This document shows, piece after piece, positions 9,921 to 22,200 of a DNA stretch of 64,000 nucleotides; position 1 is the first letter of the stretch; each line of letters begins with the position of its first letter. Origin of the DNA: Axinella damicornis. Taxonomy: Eukaryota; Porifera; Demospongiae; Axinellida; Axinellidae. Under the pieces are notes generated by a model that was not told the DNA's origin, ran no database searches, and saw only the letters and a list, made by a program, of their open reading frames with translations. A program made the translations under genes and the position numbers. The stretch covers positions 2,098,324 to 2,162,323 of the forward strand of contig OZ007508.1 of NCBI GenBank assembly GCA_963931865.1, given 5' to 3'.

Positions 9921-12169
9921 CAGAGTCGGTAGACTCTGTATGTAGGGATACGACGTACACGCAATATATGCTAACAAGTAATAAAAACATTTAAAATGTA
10001 ACAGGATGTAGGGATACCAGAACCGCAAAAAGTAAGGAAACAAGGTAGGGATGATCACACAAAACAGTGAAGTATACAACCCCCTACAGAGATCTTTTTC
10101 CATAATACGTGTATAATGAAAGAAGATATGTAGGGGGATTGTATACTTCACTGTTTTGTGTGATCATCCCTACCTTGTTTCCTTACTTTTTGCGGTTCTG
10201 GTATCCCTACATCCTGTTACATTTTAAATGTTTTTATTACTTGTTTATGTCATTTTTTTTTAGCAGCAGGCGCATGCATGCTGGACTCTGGCATTTACAC
10301 TGCCAGCAATGGCTGAAGAATCAGACCCAAGCATCTCAAAAGCCAACCCTTTTCTGGATGGATACTAAGCCAGTGCTCCCTGAGCTGAAGACCATAGCTA
10401 AGTTTAGTGTAGCTAAAATAGCTATACCAGATAGTAGTAGCGACACATTGTTGAGTCTTTAGATAGGCATTCACCCCTCTCACAGAACACAGTCTAGTAA
10501 CATATATAGCACAGAGAATTTACCTCAGTCTAGTTGCGGTAACACAACAGCGCAAGGCACGTCTAATTCAGCGATCTTGAATAATAATTACGTATCGTTG
10601 CTAAGTGATCGTTTAAGTGCGCATGCGTACAAACATGAAAATGGCGTGACAAATGAAGCCATAGTTATTGAGTGGGCAGCTGTAGCCGCCTGGTGAAGAC
10701 TTGGAGGTTGCCAAAAACTTGAAAAAGCGATGGGCTGGTGCACTGCTCGGTGTAAAATGCTGCTGTTTCGTGCGAAAACCATCATGAGGGATTGAGGCGA
10801 CGTTGAGCTAGCCCGTCTGAAAGAAGAAAGAAGAAAGAAGAAGAAGAAGAAAGAAAAACGATTTGCTCGTTTTGCGAGTACCTGGTGTGGTATTTTCGCG
10901 ACGGTTTTTCGCGATGCGAGGAGTCTTGTTGGTCATGAAAACACCCGAAGATGAACGGTATGTGGTTATAAAGGCTTATAAGTGTACCGTTTCTGAGATT
11001 TGGAGAGATTCTTTTGTATTACCATATATTGCGTGTACGTCGTATCCCTACATACAGAGTCTACCGACTCTGTGATACAGAGTCTACCGACTCTGTGATA
11101 CAAAAAAATCTCTCCAAATCTCAGAAACGGTACACTTATAAGCCTTTATAACAACATACTGTTCATCTTCGAGTGTTTTCATGACCAACAAGACTCCTCG
11201 CGTCGCGAAAAACCGTCGCGAAAGTACCACACCAGGTACTCGCAAAACGGGCAAATTGTTTTTCTTTCTTCTTCTTCTTCTTTCAGACGGGCTAGCTCAA
11301 CGTCGACTCAATCTCTCATGATGGTTTTCGCACGAAACAGCAGCATTTCACACCGAGTAGTGCACCTGGCCATCGCTTTTTCGCAACTTCCAAGTTTTCA
11401 CCAGGCGGCTGCAGCTGCCCACTCAATAACTATGGCTTCTTTAGTCACGCCATTTTCTCGTTTGTACGCATGCGCGGTCACTTAGCAACGAACGTAATTA
11501 TTACTCAAGATCGCTGAATTAGAAGTGTCTTGCGCCGTTGTGTTGACAAAAGTTCATACTTCATAAACCGAGCTAAACTGGTTACTCTGCGTATGATTTA
11601 TGTATGTTACTGCCTACTGTGTTCTGTGAGAGGGCTGAATGCCTATCTAAAGACTCTAAATCTTGCTACTTCTGGTATAGCTAATAGTATTATGGTCTTC
11701 AGAGGTCAGACAGGGATTACTGCCTTAGTATCCATCCAGAAAAGGGTTGACTTGGGTCTGATTCTTCAGCCAATGTGAATACCGGAGTCAATATTGTCCA
11801 TATACCAAAGCAAGGGCTCCTACTACTTGTGAGGACACCGACTTCTGCTCTGTGATGGCAAATTGCATGCGCTGCTGCTAAAAAAATGACATAAACAAGT
11901 AATAAAAAACATTTGAAAATGTAACAGGATGTAGGGATACCAGAACGGCAAAAAGTAAGGAAACAAGGCAGGGATGATCGCACAAAACAGTGAAGTATAC
12001 AATCCCCCTACATATCTTTTTTCATTATACACGTATATGGAAAAAGATCTCTGTAGGGGGGTTGTATACTTCACTGTTTTGTGCGATCATCCCTGCCTTG
12101 TTTCCTTACTTTTTGCCGTTCTGGTATCCCTACATCCTGTTACATTTTCAAATGTTTTTTATTACTTGT
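9921..12169. mobile_element. 2.25 kb fold-back element with nested hairpins
   Basis: This is a giant inverted repeat. The left arm (about 9974-11020) is repeated in inverse orientation at about 11100-12169, meeting near 11075. Each outer end is itself a near-perfect hairpin: 9974-10244 (arms about 114 bases, loop about 42) and 11895-12169. The left half is bounded by about 52-base inverted ends beginning CAGAGTCGGTAGACTCTG (9921-9938 and its complement at 11055-11072); a second copy of the end lies at 11078-11095. The element interrupts a spacer that is continuous in the paralogous places (around 25300 and 44205). No transposase frame was found; both arms contain only the same short open frames. 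It is a fold-back or non-autonomous transposon pair of unknown superfamily. Confidence 0.85.
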
Positions 12170-13232
12170 CATAATTATGTTTACCACTCTAACCTGCATG
12201 ATCTTACTGACCAAATTTTAATTTTAAGTAGAGTTCCATTTATGCACCTAAATCTGAATAGAAACTGTTGTATGATCCTGAGTCAACAAAGTGTACATTA
12301 ATAGTATTGGGGAAGAGTTACGTTTATGAACCTTGGAATAGAAAGGTTGCGTAAGTATACGCAATCTGCTCCCAAAGTTTATGAAGCCCTGAAGAGTTGT
12401 TTGCAAAATTTCAGTTCATTCCCAAAAGTTGTGTTTCATGAATGGCTGTGTTGATTAGCTATACACTAAGAAATATGTTCCTCAAGAACATATCAGATTC
12501 TATATTTTGCTAAAGCTGCCTTGAGCCTAAGCTGTTGTCTCACCTGGAACAGTGCCCAAACCTCACCTCAGTTTTGAGCTTCACAGCTGTAGCTGTGAGA
12601 CAAAACTGTGTCCATAATGTAGGATGAGTCCTGAAAATGCTATACTCGTGTCCACTTACAACTGGTAAATGGTGCATCACTAGCAATGTTTTGAACAAAC
12701 AAATGGAAGAACTGGAATTCTCTCAGTTTAGTGCACAATTGGAGGATTTGTTAAAGGGCATTAACAAATCAAATTTGCAGGCGGAAGGAAGGAAGATGTG
12801 TGATGCATGGGATGAAGGTAGTGGGAGGACGCATGCAGAACGATGAACTTTCACCTGTATATTATATATGCATTGCTAAGGAAAGGTACCGGTATATAAT
12901 TAGAAAGTGTTGATACAACTGTCATTGTGGTCTACATGATCAGTAACACTATTGCAGCTATACCATTCTCACGGTCTTCCTCTACAATGAGGTCTATGTA
13001 GCTACATGCACTGGTTATCCACCATGCATGCTTACACATTCACTTCCCTCACATTGTACATGTGCTCATCTTACTATGGTATCATGCACATTGACATTGG
13101 CCACTGTCTGTATACATATGATATACGATAATTAGTGAAAAGTTCATGACACGGTAAACTTTATCGTTTACCTGTATGCAGCTAAAGGATGTTTAAAAAC
13201 GACTTTTTAAATTGTCAGAAGACAGTAACACA
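12170..13232. other. BH1-BH2 spacer, right part
   Basis: The spacer continues in the same order as 25310-26085 and 44210-44996, with the shared landmarks ACTCTAACCTGCATGATC, GGAAGGAAGGAAGATGTG and GGTACCGGTATATAATTAG. Short open frames here are not kept intact between the three copies, so no gene is called. Confidence 0.7.
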
Positions 13233-13270
13233 ATAACACAAAACTTTGGGACTTGTTGGAAGTTCATAAA
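13233..13270 (+). promoter_or_regulatory. BH2 core promoter block
   Basis: ATAACACAAAACTTTGGGAC lies at 13233-13252, followed by the TATA-like CATAAA at 13265-13270, 72 bases before the ATG. The identical arrangement and distance occur before BH5 and BH7. Confidence 0.65.
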
Positions 13271-13336
13271 TGCACACTGCGTGCCCTCTCTACCTAAAGG
13301 AAGGTGTCTAACAATAATTCAGGAGACTAAGATGAG

Positions 13337-16300
13337 ATGGGCTTTCAGATGTTTATGCTGCCACTGTTTCTCAGCTGTCTCATTGTTGGGTGTGGTGCCA
13401 CAGAGTACTGGGTGAGGCCTGACTCTACCAGCCACTGCAACACAAGACAGCCGTGTCTCACTCTGTCAGAGTATGTGCAGAACACCAGCCACTACTTCAG
13501 CTCTAACTCTGTGCTTCACTTCCTGTCTGGTAACCACACTATTAGTCAGACCACACGAGTGATAGTACAAGACGTTCAGAACATATCTCTTGTTGGTAGT
13601 GCAGGCCATGCTACTGTTCAGTGCAATGGGAGGTTTAGTTTCACATTTTGGAAAGTTGATGATTTGCAGATCTCAAGCATAGGGTTCATAAAGTGTGGGC
13701 TGGAAGTATCTGATGACTTGCGATATGTACATACTGAACGTATAACGGTGCCATTTGAATATCGAGTCCAGATCCAAGTGGCTCTGTTGTTTGTAGAATG
13801 TTGTTCTGTAGTATTGGAAAATGTGACAGTCATGGAAAGCTATGGGTACGGAGTACTAGGACATAACATAATGGCGAAACTGAATCATTGTCTGTTCCAT
13901 CACAATTATTGGAGAAGGAGAGTAGACTCTAATATACAACAGTCAAGCTCCAACAACAGCAACCTATCTGAAATCAAATTACCTGGTGGTAATGCTCTTT
14001 TTGAGTACAAATCAAATGTTAGGTCCACACTCCACTGTCCCCAAAATGCCACTGAGATTTTGAAAATACTTCACTCAGACTTTGCTCACGGAGGAAACCA
14101 GTATGAATCTTCAAGTTTAATGTTCGAAGCATTTATCCATGGAGGTGGTTTAGTAATAGATATTGAATCAGGATATTTAGCAGTTGATGCTGTCAACATT
14201 AATATTACAGTCTACAACTGCAGTATGTATAATAACACTGCTTCAGTTGGAGCTAATATGCTTCTGTCCGTTCACATGCCGTTGGACAATTTAATAACTG
14301 TCCACATCAATAACTGCAAGTTTTGGGGAGGAAAGAGCAACAGCAAAGGTGGAGGTTTTATGCTGGAGATCAATAGTTACACATTTTACCCATATCCGAC
14401 AGGAAGTTTGACTGTTTACTTAGTAAATTCAGAACTTTACAGCAATTCTGCGGCTAATGGAAGTGCAATTTACCTTGGTGCCGAAAGTATTTCAAAGGAC
14501 CCAACCATGTTCATCATTGAACGATGTAAATGCCATAATAACCTGGGGGAATACGGGTCAGGAATGTATGTGCTGAGTGATTTGTGCATGAACTATTTCA
14601 GAACATCAATTGATGATCTCGTATTTGCTGGAAACAATGCAACATTTGCTGGAGGTGCGATATATATAAATTTGTATCATACATGTGAGATTGGAGATCA
14701 GTCATGGTTCTTTGGATCTAGCCTACTAAATCTTTCTCCTGAAGCAAGGCCTTTCATCTTAGAATTGTATCAATCCAAATTCATCCAAAATGCAGCACAT
14801 TTCGGGGGAACAGCACTAGAAGTGTACATTAATGAACCCGTTCATCTAGCCTCATTCTGGAACAATACTACCATTAATCCGACATCATTAATTCAGCTGA
14901 CACTTAAGTCGACCATTTTTGACAAACATTTTATGCTTGCAGATACTATTGGAAGAGGGTTTGACTGTACGGTACTTCAACTGAGTTATGTAAGGAATAT
15001 CACAATAGCTAGTTCCACATTCAGTGACAACAAGTGCACCTCGGTTACAGCAAAGAACTCAAAATTTCAACTCCAGGGATCAGTAGAATTTCTCAGGAAT
15101 ACAGGTTACAGTGGTGGGGCTCTTGCTTTCCACCATGATGCACACAACTGTGAATCCAATCGAAGGATAAGGGTTGAAAACTCGATGATACTAACCCCCC
15201 ACACCACTGTGTACATCGTTAACAACACAGCAGTGCGGTATGGTGGTGGTATCATAGCTGATGATGAGTGTATTGTGGAGCACTACTGTTTCTTTCAAAC
15301 TAATAATGTCAACTACACACGGATGGATGCTAGAGTTGTAATGGAGGGGAATAGAGCTGGAAAGGCAGGAGACTCCATCTTTGGAGGCTGCCTCAACTCC
15401 TGTTACCTGAAAATGCTCTCACCTATTCTAAGACCTAAACTCTTTTCATCACTTTTCCAAATATATGGACAGACACAGTCTGAAGTAGCAGCTATTCCTT
15501 ATAAGGTTTGCTTCTGTGATGGAGATCAGTTAGAAGGAAGTGTTGGGTACAAGTACCACTGTATATCTGAAGCCATTATTGCACAATTCAGGGGAGAAAC
15601 ATTCCATGTTCTTGCTGTGATAGTTGGTGAGTATGGGTATGCGTCACCTGCACTCGTACGTACTGTGATAGCACCTGGTGACTCAGGAGAATTGGAAGAG
15701 CAACAAAGTATACAGGACCTGGGCAAGAAGTGTGCAAACTTGACATACTCAGTAAGAACACCACAAGAATCTCTTAATCTACAGCTGAAAATTGAAAGCC
15801 TCACTGACGATCAAATGCATACCACAATACTAAACATCTCATTTCATCCATGTCCTCTTGGATTCAACTTATCAGACAATCCTCCAAAATGTGACTGTGC
15901 ACTACAATTGAGAAAGCCTGGAGTGAAGTGTAACATCAACACTCAGTTAATCCATCGTCCAGCTCTGGTTTGGATTGGAAACTATTCAGATGAAGTAGTA
16001 GTCCACACAAACTGTCCATTTGACTACTGCAAGCCCACGGACAATGAAATAAGCCTGTATGAACAGAACCAGCAATGTGCATTCAACCGTAGTGGAGTCC
16101 TGTGTGGAGCCTGCCAACCTGGTCTTAGTCTGGCTCTTGGAACATCTCAGTGCATGCAGTGTTCCAATATCTACATTCTCCTGTTCATCCCATTTGCTCT
16201 GGCAGGAGTTGTACTAATCATATTCATGCTGAAATGCAACCTCACTGTGTCCACAGGAACTCTCAATGGCCTCATCTTCTATGCCAACATCGTCAGGGCA

Positions 16301-17410
16301 AATCATGCTGTCTTCTTCCCACTTGGAAAATCAGAAGGTTTCACTTCATTCTTGAGTGTATTCATAGCCTGGCTGAACTTGGATCTGGGTGTGGAGGTGT
16401 GCCTCTTTCGAGGCATGGATGCATATATCAGGACATGGCTCCAGTTTGTCTTCCCATTGTATATCTGTGTTCTGGTTGGACTGATGATATGTTCCAGTAG
16501 GTACTCCACTACCATCGCCAGACTGAGTGGCTCCAACACTGTTTCCGTGTTAGCCACTCTGTTTCTCCTGTCATATGCAAAGCTCCTTCGAACCATCATT
16601 GCTTCAATTTCTCTTACAACATTGACTGACAGGCATGGAAACACTGCAGCTGTCTGGCTACTTGATGGCAACATGCCAGCAATGAAAGGTTCTCACATCC
16701 CCTTAGTTGTGATGAGCATTGTTGCTTTAGTAGTGTATGTGCTCCCTTTCACTATGCTTGTGCTGCTAGGTCCATGTCTCCAATCCAGATCCAATCATCG
16801 CTTTCTGCAGTGGGTCACTAAAATAAAACCGCTACTGGATGCCTACCAAGGACCATACAGAGATAAGTTCAGATACTGGACTGGACTTTTTCTCTTGGTA
16901 CGGATTATCCTGTTTGCCATATTTGGTGGTAATGCACTTGGAGATCCTCGAATCAACCTCTTTGCCATAACAATTGTAGTTGCAACATTGCTAGTGTTCT
17001 GGGTGATTGCTGGGAAAGTTTACAAGAAATTATGGATGAAGCTACTTGAATCCTTCTTCATGCTCAACCTCATCATTTTATCTACTTCAACTCTCTTCCT
17101 GAAGTCGTTAGAAGGGTTTTCAGTTGTCAAGAAGCAAGCTGTTTTAACTTCCATCATGGTTGGTAGTACTGCCCTTGTGTTCATTGGAATCCTTGCATAC
17201 CAGTGCTGTCAGGAAGTTACGAAGAAGAGTGTATTCCAGCATATTTTGTTAAAGTGTAGTGCATTTGTTACTGATGCAGATCACGATAAAGGATGCGCTG
17301 AGAACAGTGAAGGAGTCAGTGATGGAAGCACAGCAGCAGTACCTCAACAACCAACTGTATCTGTTATAGCAATGAACGAACTTCGTGAGCCATTGCTAAC
17401 TGACAGCTAA
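13337..17410 (+). CDS. BH2: beta-helix multi-pass membrane protein, intact
   Basis: A single open exon of 1357 residues. The ATG at 13337 is chosen because it opens a clean signal peptide (MGFQMFMLPLFLSCLIVGCGA, about 1-21), shared with BH5 and BH7. The mature start is TEYWVRPDSTSHCNTRQPC. Residues about 40-700 are beta-helix repeats rich in N-glycosylation sites, with rungs such as FAGNNATFAGGAIYI (about 430), RNTGYSGGALAF (about 587), NNTAVRYGGGI (about 628) and EGNRAGKAGDSIFGG (about 669). A Cys-rich juxtamembrane part follows (CPLGFNL at about 838, CDCALQLRKPGVKC, HTNCPFDYC, GVLCGACQPG at about 926). The membrane domain spans about 944-1290 with some eight to ten hydrophobic segments, including FAIFGGNALGDPRINLF. 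The tail ends ELREPLLTDS. The helix motifs recall FxxN/GGA-type (Pmp-like) repeats. Function is unknown; a plasma-membrane receptor or transporter-like protein is possible. Confidence 0.9.
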   Translation: MGFQMFMLPLFLSCLIVGCGATEYWVRPDSTSHCNTRQPCLTLSEYVQNTSHYFSSNSVLHFLSGNHTISQTTRVIVQDVQNISLVGSAGHATVQCNGRFSFTFWKVDDLQISSIGFIKCGLEVSDDLRYVHTERITVPFEYRVQIQVALLFVECCSVVLENVTVMESYGYGVLGHNIMAKLNHCLFHHNYWRRRVDSNIQQSSSNNSNLSEIKLPGGNALFEYKSNVRSTLHCPQNATEILKILHSDFAHGGNQYESSSLMFEAFIHGGGLVIDIESGYLAVDAVNINITVYNCSMYNNTASVGANMLLSVHMPLDNLITVHINNCKFWGGKSNSKGGGFMLEINSYTFYPYPTGSLTVYLVNSELYSNSAANGSAIYLGAESISKDPTMFIIERCKCHNNLGEYGSGMYVLSDLCMNYFRTSIDDLVFAGNNATFAGGAIYINLYHTCEIGDQSWFFGSSLLNLSPEARPFILELYQSKFIQNAAHFGGTALEVYINEPVHLASFWNNTTINPTSLIQLTLKSTIFDKHFMLADTIGRGFDCTVLQLSYVRNITIASSTFSDNKCTSVTAKNSKFQLQGSVEFLRNTGYSGGALAFHHDAHNCESNRRIRVENSMILTPHTTVYIVNNTAVRYGGGIIADDECIVEHYCFFQTNNVNYTRMDARVVMEGNRAGKAGDSIFGGCLNSCYLKMLSPILRPKLFSSLFQIYGQTQSEVAAIPYKVCFCDGDQLEGSVGYKYHCISEAIIAQFRGETFHVLAVIVGEYGYASPALVRTVIAPGDSGELEEQQSIQDLGKKCANLTYSVRTPQESLNLQLKIESLTDDQMHTTILNISFHPCPLGFNLSDNPPKCDCALQLRKPGVKCNINTQLIHRPALVWIGNYSDEVVVHTNCPFDYCKPTDNEISLYEQNQQCAFNRSGVLCGACQPGLSLALGTSQCMQCSNIYILLFIPFALAGVVLIIFMLKCNLTVSTGTLNGLIFYANIVRANHAVFFPLGKSEGFTSFLSVFIAWLNLDLGVEVCLFRGMDAYIRTWLQFVFPLYICVLVGLMICSSRYSTTIARLSGSNTVSVLATLFLLSYAKLLRTIIASISLTTLTDRHGNTAAVWLLDGNMPAMKGSHIPLVVMSIVALVVYVLPFTMLVLLGPCLQSRSNHRFLQWVTKIKPLLDAYQGPYRDKFRYWTGLFLLVRIILFAIFGGNALGDPRINLFAITIVVATLLVFWVIAGKVYKKLWMKLLESFFMLNLIILSTSTLFLKSLEGFSVVKKQAVLTSIMVGSTALVFIGILAYQCCQEVTKKSVFQHILLKCSAFVTDADHDKGCAENSEGVSDGSTAAVPQQPTVSVIAMNELREPLLTDS

Positions 17411-18480
17411 ATGGATAACCGACAGGCCAAGATTGCCAAATGGTGCAACTATTTTAGCTATTGTGTTTCTATTTCTTCATCTCTGACAGAAGGGATAAAT
17501 AATGGCCAATTTTGCACTGTGTGTTGTGATCATTAAGTATAAACTTTTAACTGTTAACTACATGTGCCTTCTACCTGATAAACAATGAGCTGAGTGGATA
17601 AAGACATGCAGGTGAAATTATCAACAAAGTAGCAAATTGCATGACCATTCAAATTTGTAACTAGTCTCATTCCTATGCTCTCTGGGATGAGGCTAAGAAC
17701 ATTGTAGTCAATACAATTCAAGTTTGAATATTTCTTGTGAACTGCAGATGTACACACATTCAAAGTACATATGGTAACCAATGCCTGGCTGTTACTGTAT
17801 CGACCTGCAATGGAAGGGCTGAGCATTGTTGTTGGGTTTAGCACCTTGAACTTGCGGTGTACTCTTTCATTGGATTTGGATTTTAGCAAAGCGGCCCGTA
17901 GTCAGATCCACTGCAAACTGGACTCTCATAGCTACTAACCAATTACTGCTTCCAGTCATGTTTTAATTACTTCTTATCATGAACTGCAGACGTACAGTCA
18001 TATTCACAAGTAAATGATTATGGGTTGAGGAATGGCAAGGAATTCTTCCCAGAGGCTTTGCACCAAAAACCAAGACTCTAGGTATGTGCTCTTGGAATTC
18101 AGCCATAATCTGATCCACTGCAAACTGAACCCTCACATTATGATAGCTATCAGTTGTGATTCGTATGATCTGCTTGTGATTATCTGAACCATGCAGCTTA
18201 TAGGCAGCGATTGCAATTGAATGCTGAAGACATTGTATCAGGCTAGACAGTTGTATTTATATACTTGTATCAGTCACTGCACATTGCAAAGTCAATGTCA
18301 GGAGGGTACAATCAGCAGAGTCATGGCTGCTTAGGCTCAAGACAGCTGCCCTTTGTACTTGTATCAGTTACTGCATTTTTAAACTCAATGTCAGGAGGGT
18401 GCGATGCATGACTGCTTATATAAGCTCAAGACGACTACCCTGTGTGCTTATATCAGCCACTGCACAGTAATAAAATTCAA
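17411..18480. other. BH2 3' flank with ~100-base tandem repeat
   Basis: The flank is shared with BH3, BH5 and BH7. From about 18262 to 18480 it contains two to three units of the spacer repeat: ACTGCACATTGCAAA, TCAATGTCAGGAGGGTRCRA, ATGGCTGCTTAGGCTCAAGA, CAGCTGCCYTGTGTACTT, TATCAG. A 111-codon minus-strand frame at 17554-17889 is broken in the other copies and is not called. Confidence 0.7.
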
Positions 18481-18481
18481 T

Positions 18482-18511
18482 GTCCTTCATCACAGTGTAT
18501 TGTGATGAAGG

Positions 18512-18552
<41 letters not shown>

Positions 18553-18558
18553 CCCCCC
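18482..18558. repeat. Perfect hairpin followed by poly-C tract
   Basis: GTCCTTCATCACA and its complement TGTGATGAAGGAC form 13-base arms around a 6-base loop (18482-18513). About 38 C follow directly, then one T and eight more C (to 18558). The corresponding places near 31510 and 50350 have only one half of the arm and no C run. Confidence 0.8.
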
Positions 18559-19133
18559 AGTGTATACAACTCAGAAATTCACTGTTTCACTAGGGAATTC
18601 CCAAGTGCTGGACTTCCTGTGGGCACTATCGTAGCCAATGGCTTTTTGTCTGGTGCTCTTAGCAAGGTTTCATGATGGACTATCAGTGGCTAAGTGTCAC
18701 AGGGTGCAGTTAAGAGTTATTTTATAAACTTCTTCAGATTGTAAACTGTGTGAGCCACTATCATGAAAACATATCCCGGCACATGTGTTTCCAAATCACA
18801 GCTGGTGCCACTGTCTTGATGGATGTATAATACTGTAGCGATCGAGTGAGACCTAACTCTGCCAATAACTGCAATAACTACAACAAGCTTAGCTTCTAGT
18901 AAAATTATCAGCATCCTGCCGAGACCATGAATCTGGTCTGAACTTGCTGTTTTGATGTACACACACCTGAAGAATATTCTCAAGTTTGTATATAGGAGGA
19001 CAAACTCAACGGTTTCTCACAGCAAATCCTATATGGTATGCCTATGTTGAAACTGCATGATCACTGTAAAACTTATCTTTAGTTTGTCTGCAGCTATCAG
19101 GTTTTCCTATAGCTTCACTCAAATCAGCAGATC
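18559..19133. other. Spacer before BH3
   Basis: Duplicated spacer, also present at about 31630-32247 and 50470-51018 (landmarks CAAGTGCTGGACTTCCTGTG and CTGGTGCCACTGTCTTGATG). No gene is recognised. Confidence 0.6.
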
Positions 19134-19184
19134 ATAATAACACACAACTTTGGGAATTACACTTTATCCAAGGATCTATAAATA
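19134..19184 (+). promoter_or_regulatory. BH3 core promoter block
   Basis: ATAATAACACACAACTTTGG at 19134-19153 is followed by GAATT and then TATAAATA at 19177-19184, 81 bases before the ATG at 19258. The same block lies before BH6, BH8 and BH9. Confidence 0.7.
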
Positions 19185-19257
19185 CACAGCTCTGCATGGG
19201 ACTGCACTTTAAAACTTAAGGCAATGTCTCAAAGGTGCTCATAAGTCAAAGTTGAAG

Positions 19258-22200
19258 ATGGTCTCACAGGTGTGTTTGCTGCCTCTGTTTCTCAGCTGTC
19301 TCATTGTTGGGTGTGCTGCCACAGAGTGCTGGGTGAGGCCGGACTCTACCAGCCACTGCAACACAAGACAGCCGTGTCTCACTCTGTCAGAGTATGTGCA
19401 AAACACCAGCCACTACTTCAGCTCTAACTCTGTGCTTCACTTCCTGTCTGGTAACCACACTATTAGTCAGACCTCACGAGTGATAGTACAAGACGTTGAG
19501 AACATATCTCTTGTTGGTAGCACAGGCCGTGCTACTGTTCAGTGCAATGGGAGGCTGAGTTTTACATTTTCGGAAGTTCATAATTTGCAGATCTCAAGCA
19601 TATGCTTCACTGGGTGTGGGCTGGAAGTAACAGATGACTACCGGTATGTACATGCTGAGCCTACACGGTTTGGATATCTTGTCTACCAGCAGCTGGTCCA
19701 ATTAAAAGTAGCTCTGTTGTTTGTAGAATGCTCTTCTGTAGTGTTGGAGAATGTTACAGTCATGGAAAGCTATGGGTATGGTCTACTGGGGTATAACATG
19801 ATCAATGCTGAACTGAATCACTGTCTGTTCCATCACAATTACTGGAGGACACAAGTAGACTCAAATGTGCATTCCAATCGTCAAAACAATAACCTGTCAG
19901 GAGGAGCAAGGGGAGCAGGGGGAAACGCTCTTTTTAAGTTTGTGAGTTCAATGCACAAAAATGCCACAAGGATTTTGAATATCTTTCACTCAGAGTTTGC
20001 TCATGGGAGAAACCAGTATAAACATGATTTGGATTGGGTTTCTAAATCACCATTTGATCATGGAGGTGGCTTAGGAATATATATTAAAGCAAGACGATCC
20101 TTTGAAGGTTACAATATTACAATCTACAACTGCATTATGTATAGAAACACTGCTCCAGTTGGAGCAAATATGATCCTTTCTGTTGACATGCCACTGTATG
20201 CATCAACGACTGTTCACATCACTAACTGCAAGTTTTTTGAAGGAAAGAGTGCCAGCAAAGGTGGAGGTTTTATGCTGCAGATTGATGGTGATAGCGAGTT
20301 GTTTGGTCAGCATGAAACTTTGCATGTCTCCTTAGCAAATTCAGAACTTTACAGTAATTCTGCAGCTAATGGAGGTGGTCTGGGAATATATATTACATCT
20401 GAAGATGTCAGCATTACAGTGAACAACTGCAGTATGTATAATAACACTGCTTCTGTTGGAGCAAATATGTTTCTTTCTGTTCACATGTCGCTGCACAACT
20501 CGACTGTTTGCATCACTAACTGCAAGTTTTTTGAAGGAAGGAGCACCAGCAAAGGTGGAGGTTTTATGCTGCAGGTTTACAGTTCTATTTCTTCATTTCA
20601 GGCAGGAAGTTTGACCATTTACATAGCAAACTCAGAGTTTTATGGTAATTCTGCTGCTAATGGAGGTGGGCTTTATCTTGGTCTTCAAAGTGCAAAGGAA
20701 AGCACTGGTTACATCGATTACCATAAGGTGCACATCATGTTAATCCTCCAACAGTGCATATGCCGGGATAATGTTGGGAAAAATGGATCAGGAATGTCCG
20801 TACTGATTGATTTACCGGAAGCAAGTTTGTTATCATTGACAATTGATAATCTGACATTTGTTGGAAATAGCGTTGTTGGAGGGGATTTGTTCAATTCCAC
20901 ATTCATCCAAAATGCACCACATGGTGATGGAGGAAGTGTAGTGTATATTAGTGCTCCTGGTGATCCAAAGTTATATCAAGTGACACTTACGTCAACCAAT
21001 TTTCACAGAAACTTTATGCTTGATACTCTTCAAAGAGAACATGACTGTTCAGTACTTTACCTGAATTGTGTAAGGAACATCACAATAGTGAACTCCACAT
21101 TCAGTGACAACAACTGCACCTCAGTTGCAGCAAAGAGCTCAATATTCCACTTCCAGGGAACAGTAGAATTTTACAGGAATACAGGTTACAGTGGTGGGGC
21201 TCTTGCTTTCCACTATGATGCTATACCAGCAGTAAGAATCAAAAACTTCATGACACTGGACCCCCACACCACTGTGTACATAGTTAACAACACAGTGTTG
21301 CAGTATGGTGGTGGTATACTAGCTGAGGATGAGTGTACCATGGAACACTACTGTTTCTTTCAAGCAGGTAACCTCAACTACACACAGATGGATGCAAGAG
21401 TTGTAATGGAGGGCAACAGAGCTGGAAAGGCAGGAGACTCCATCTTTGGAGGCTGTCTTAACTCCTGTTATCAGAAAACACTTTCACTTCACCACAAAAT
21501 TATTCTAACACCCAAAATATTTTCATCACTCTTCAAAATACATGGACAGACACAGTCTGAAGTAGCGGCTACTCCTCAGAAGGTTTGCTTCTGTGAAAGA
21601 AATCAGTTTAAAGAAAGTGTTGAATACAACTACCACTGTATATCTGAAGCCGTTATTGCACAATTCAGGGGAGAAACATTCCATGTTCCTGCTATGATAG
21701 TTGGTAAGTATGGGTATGCATCACCTGCACTCGTACGTACTGTGATAGCACCTGGTGACTCAGGAGAACTGGAAGAGCAACAAAGTATACAGGAACTGGG
21801 CAACATGTGTGAAAACATGACATACTCTGTAAGAACACCACAAGAATCTATTAAACTACACCTTAAAATTGAAAGTCTCCTGGACAATCACATGCCTCTT
21901 ACAATACTAAATATCTCATTTCGTCCATGTCCTCTTGGATTCAACTTAACAGACAAACCTCCAAAATGTGACTGTGCACTACAATTGAGAAAGCCTGGAG
22001 TGAAGTGTAACATCAACACTCAGTTAATCCATCGTCCAGCTCTGGTTTGGATTGGAAACTATTCAGATGAAGTGGTAGTCCACACTAACTGTCCATTTGA
22101 CTACTGCAAGCCCAAGGACAATGATATAAGCCTGTATGAACAGAATCAACAGTGTGCATTCAACCGTAGTGGAGTCCTGTGTGGAGCCTGCCAACCTGGT

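Noticed and set aside
17554..17889. 111-codon minus-strand frame downstream of BH2
   Set aside because: The same sequence after BH5 and BH7 is shortened and altered by indels, and the remaining pieces share no conserved start, so it is not under coding constraint.
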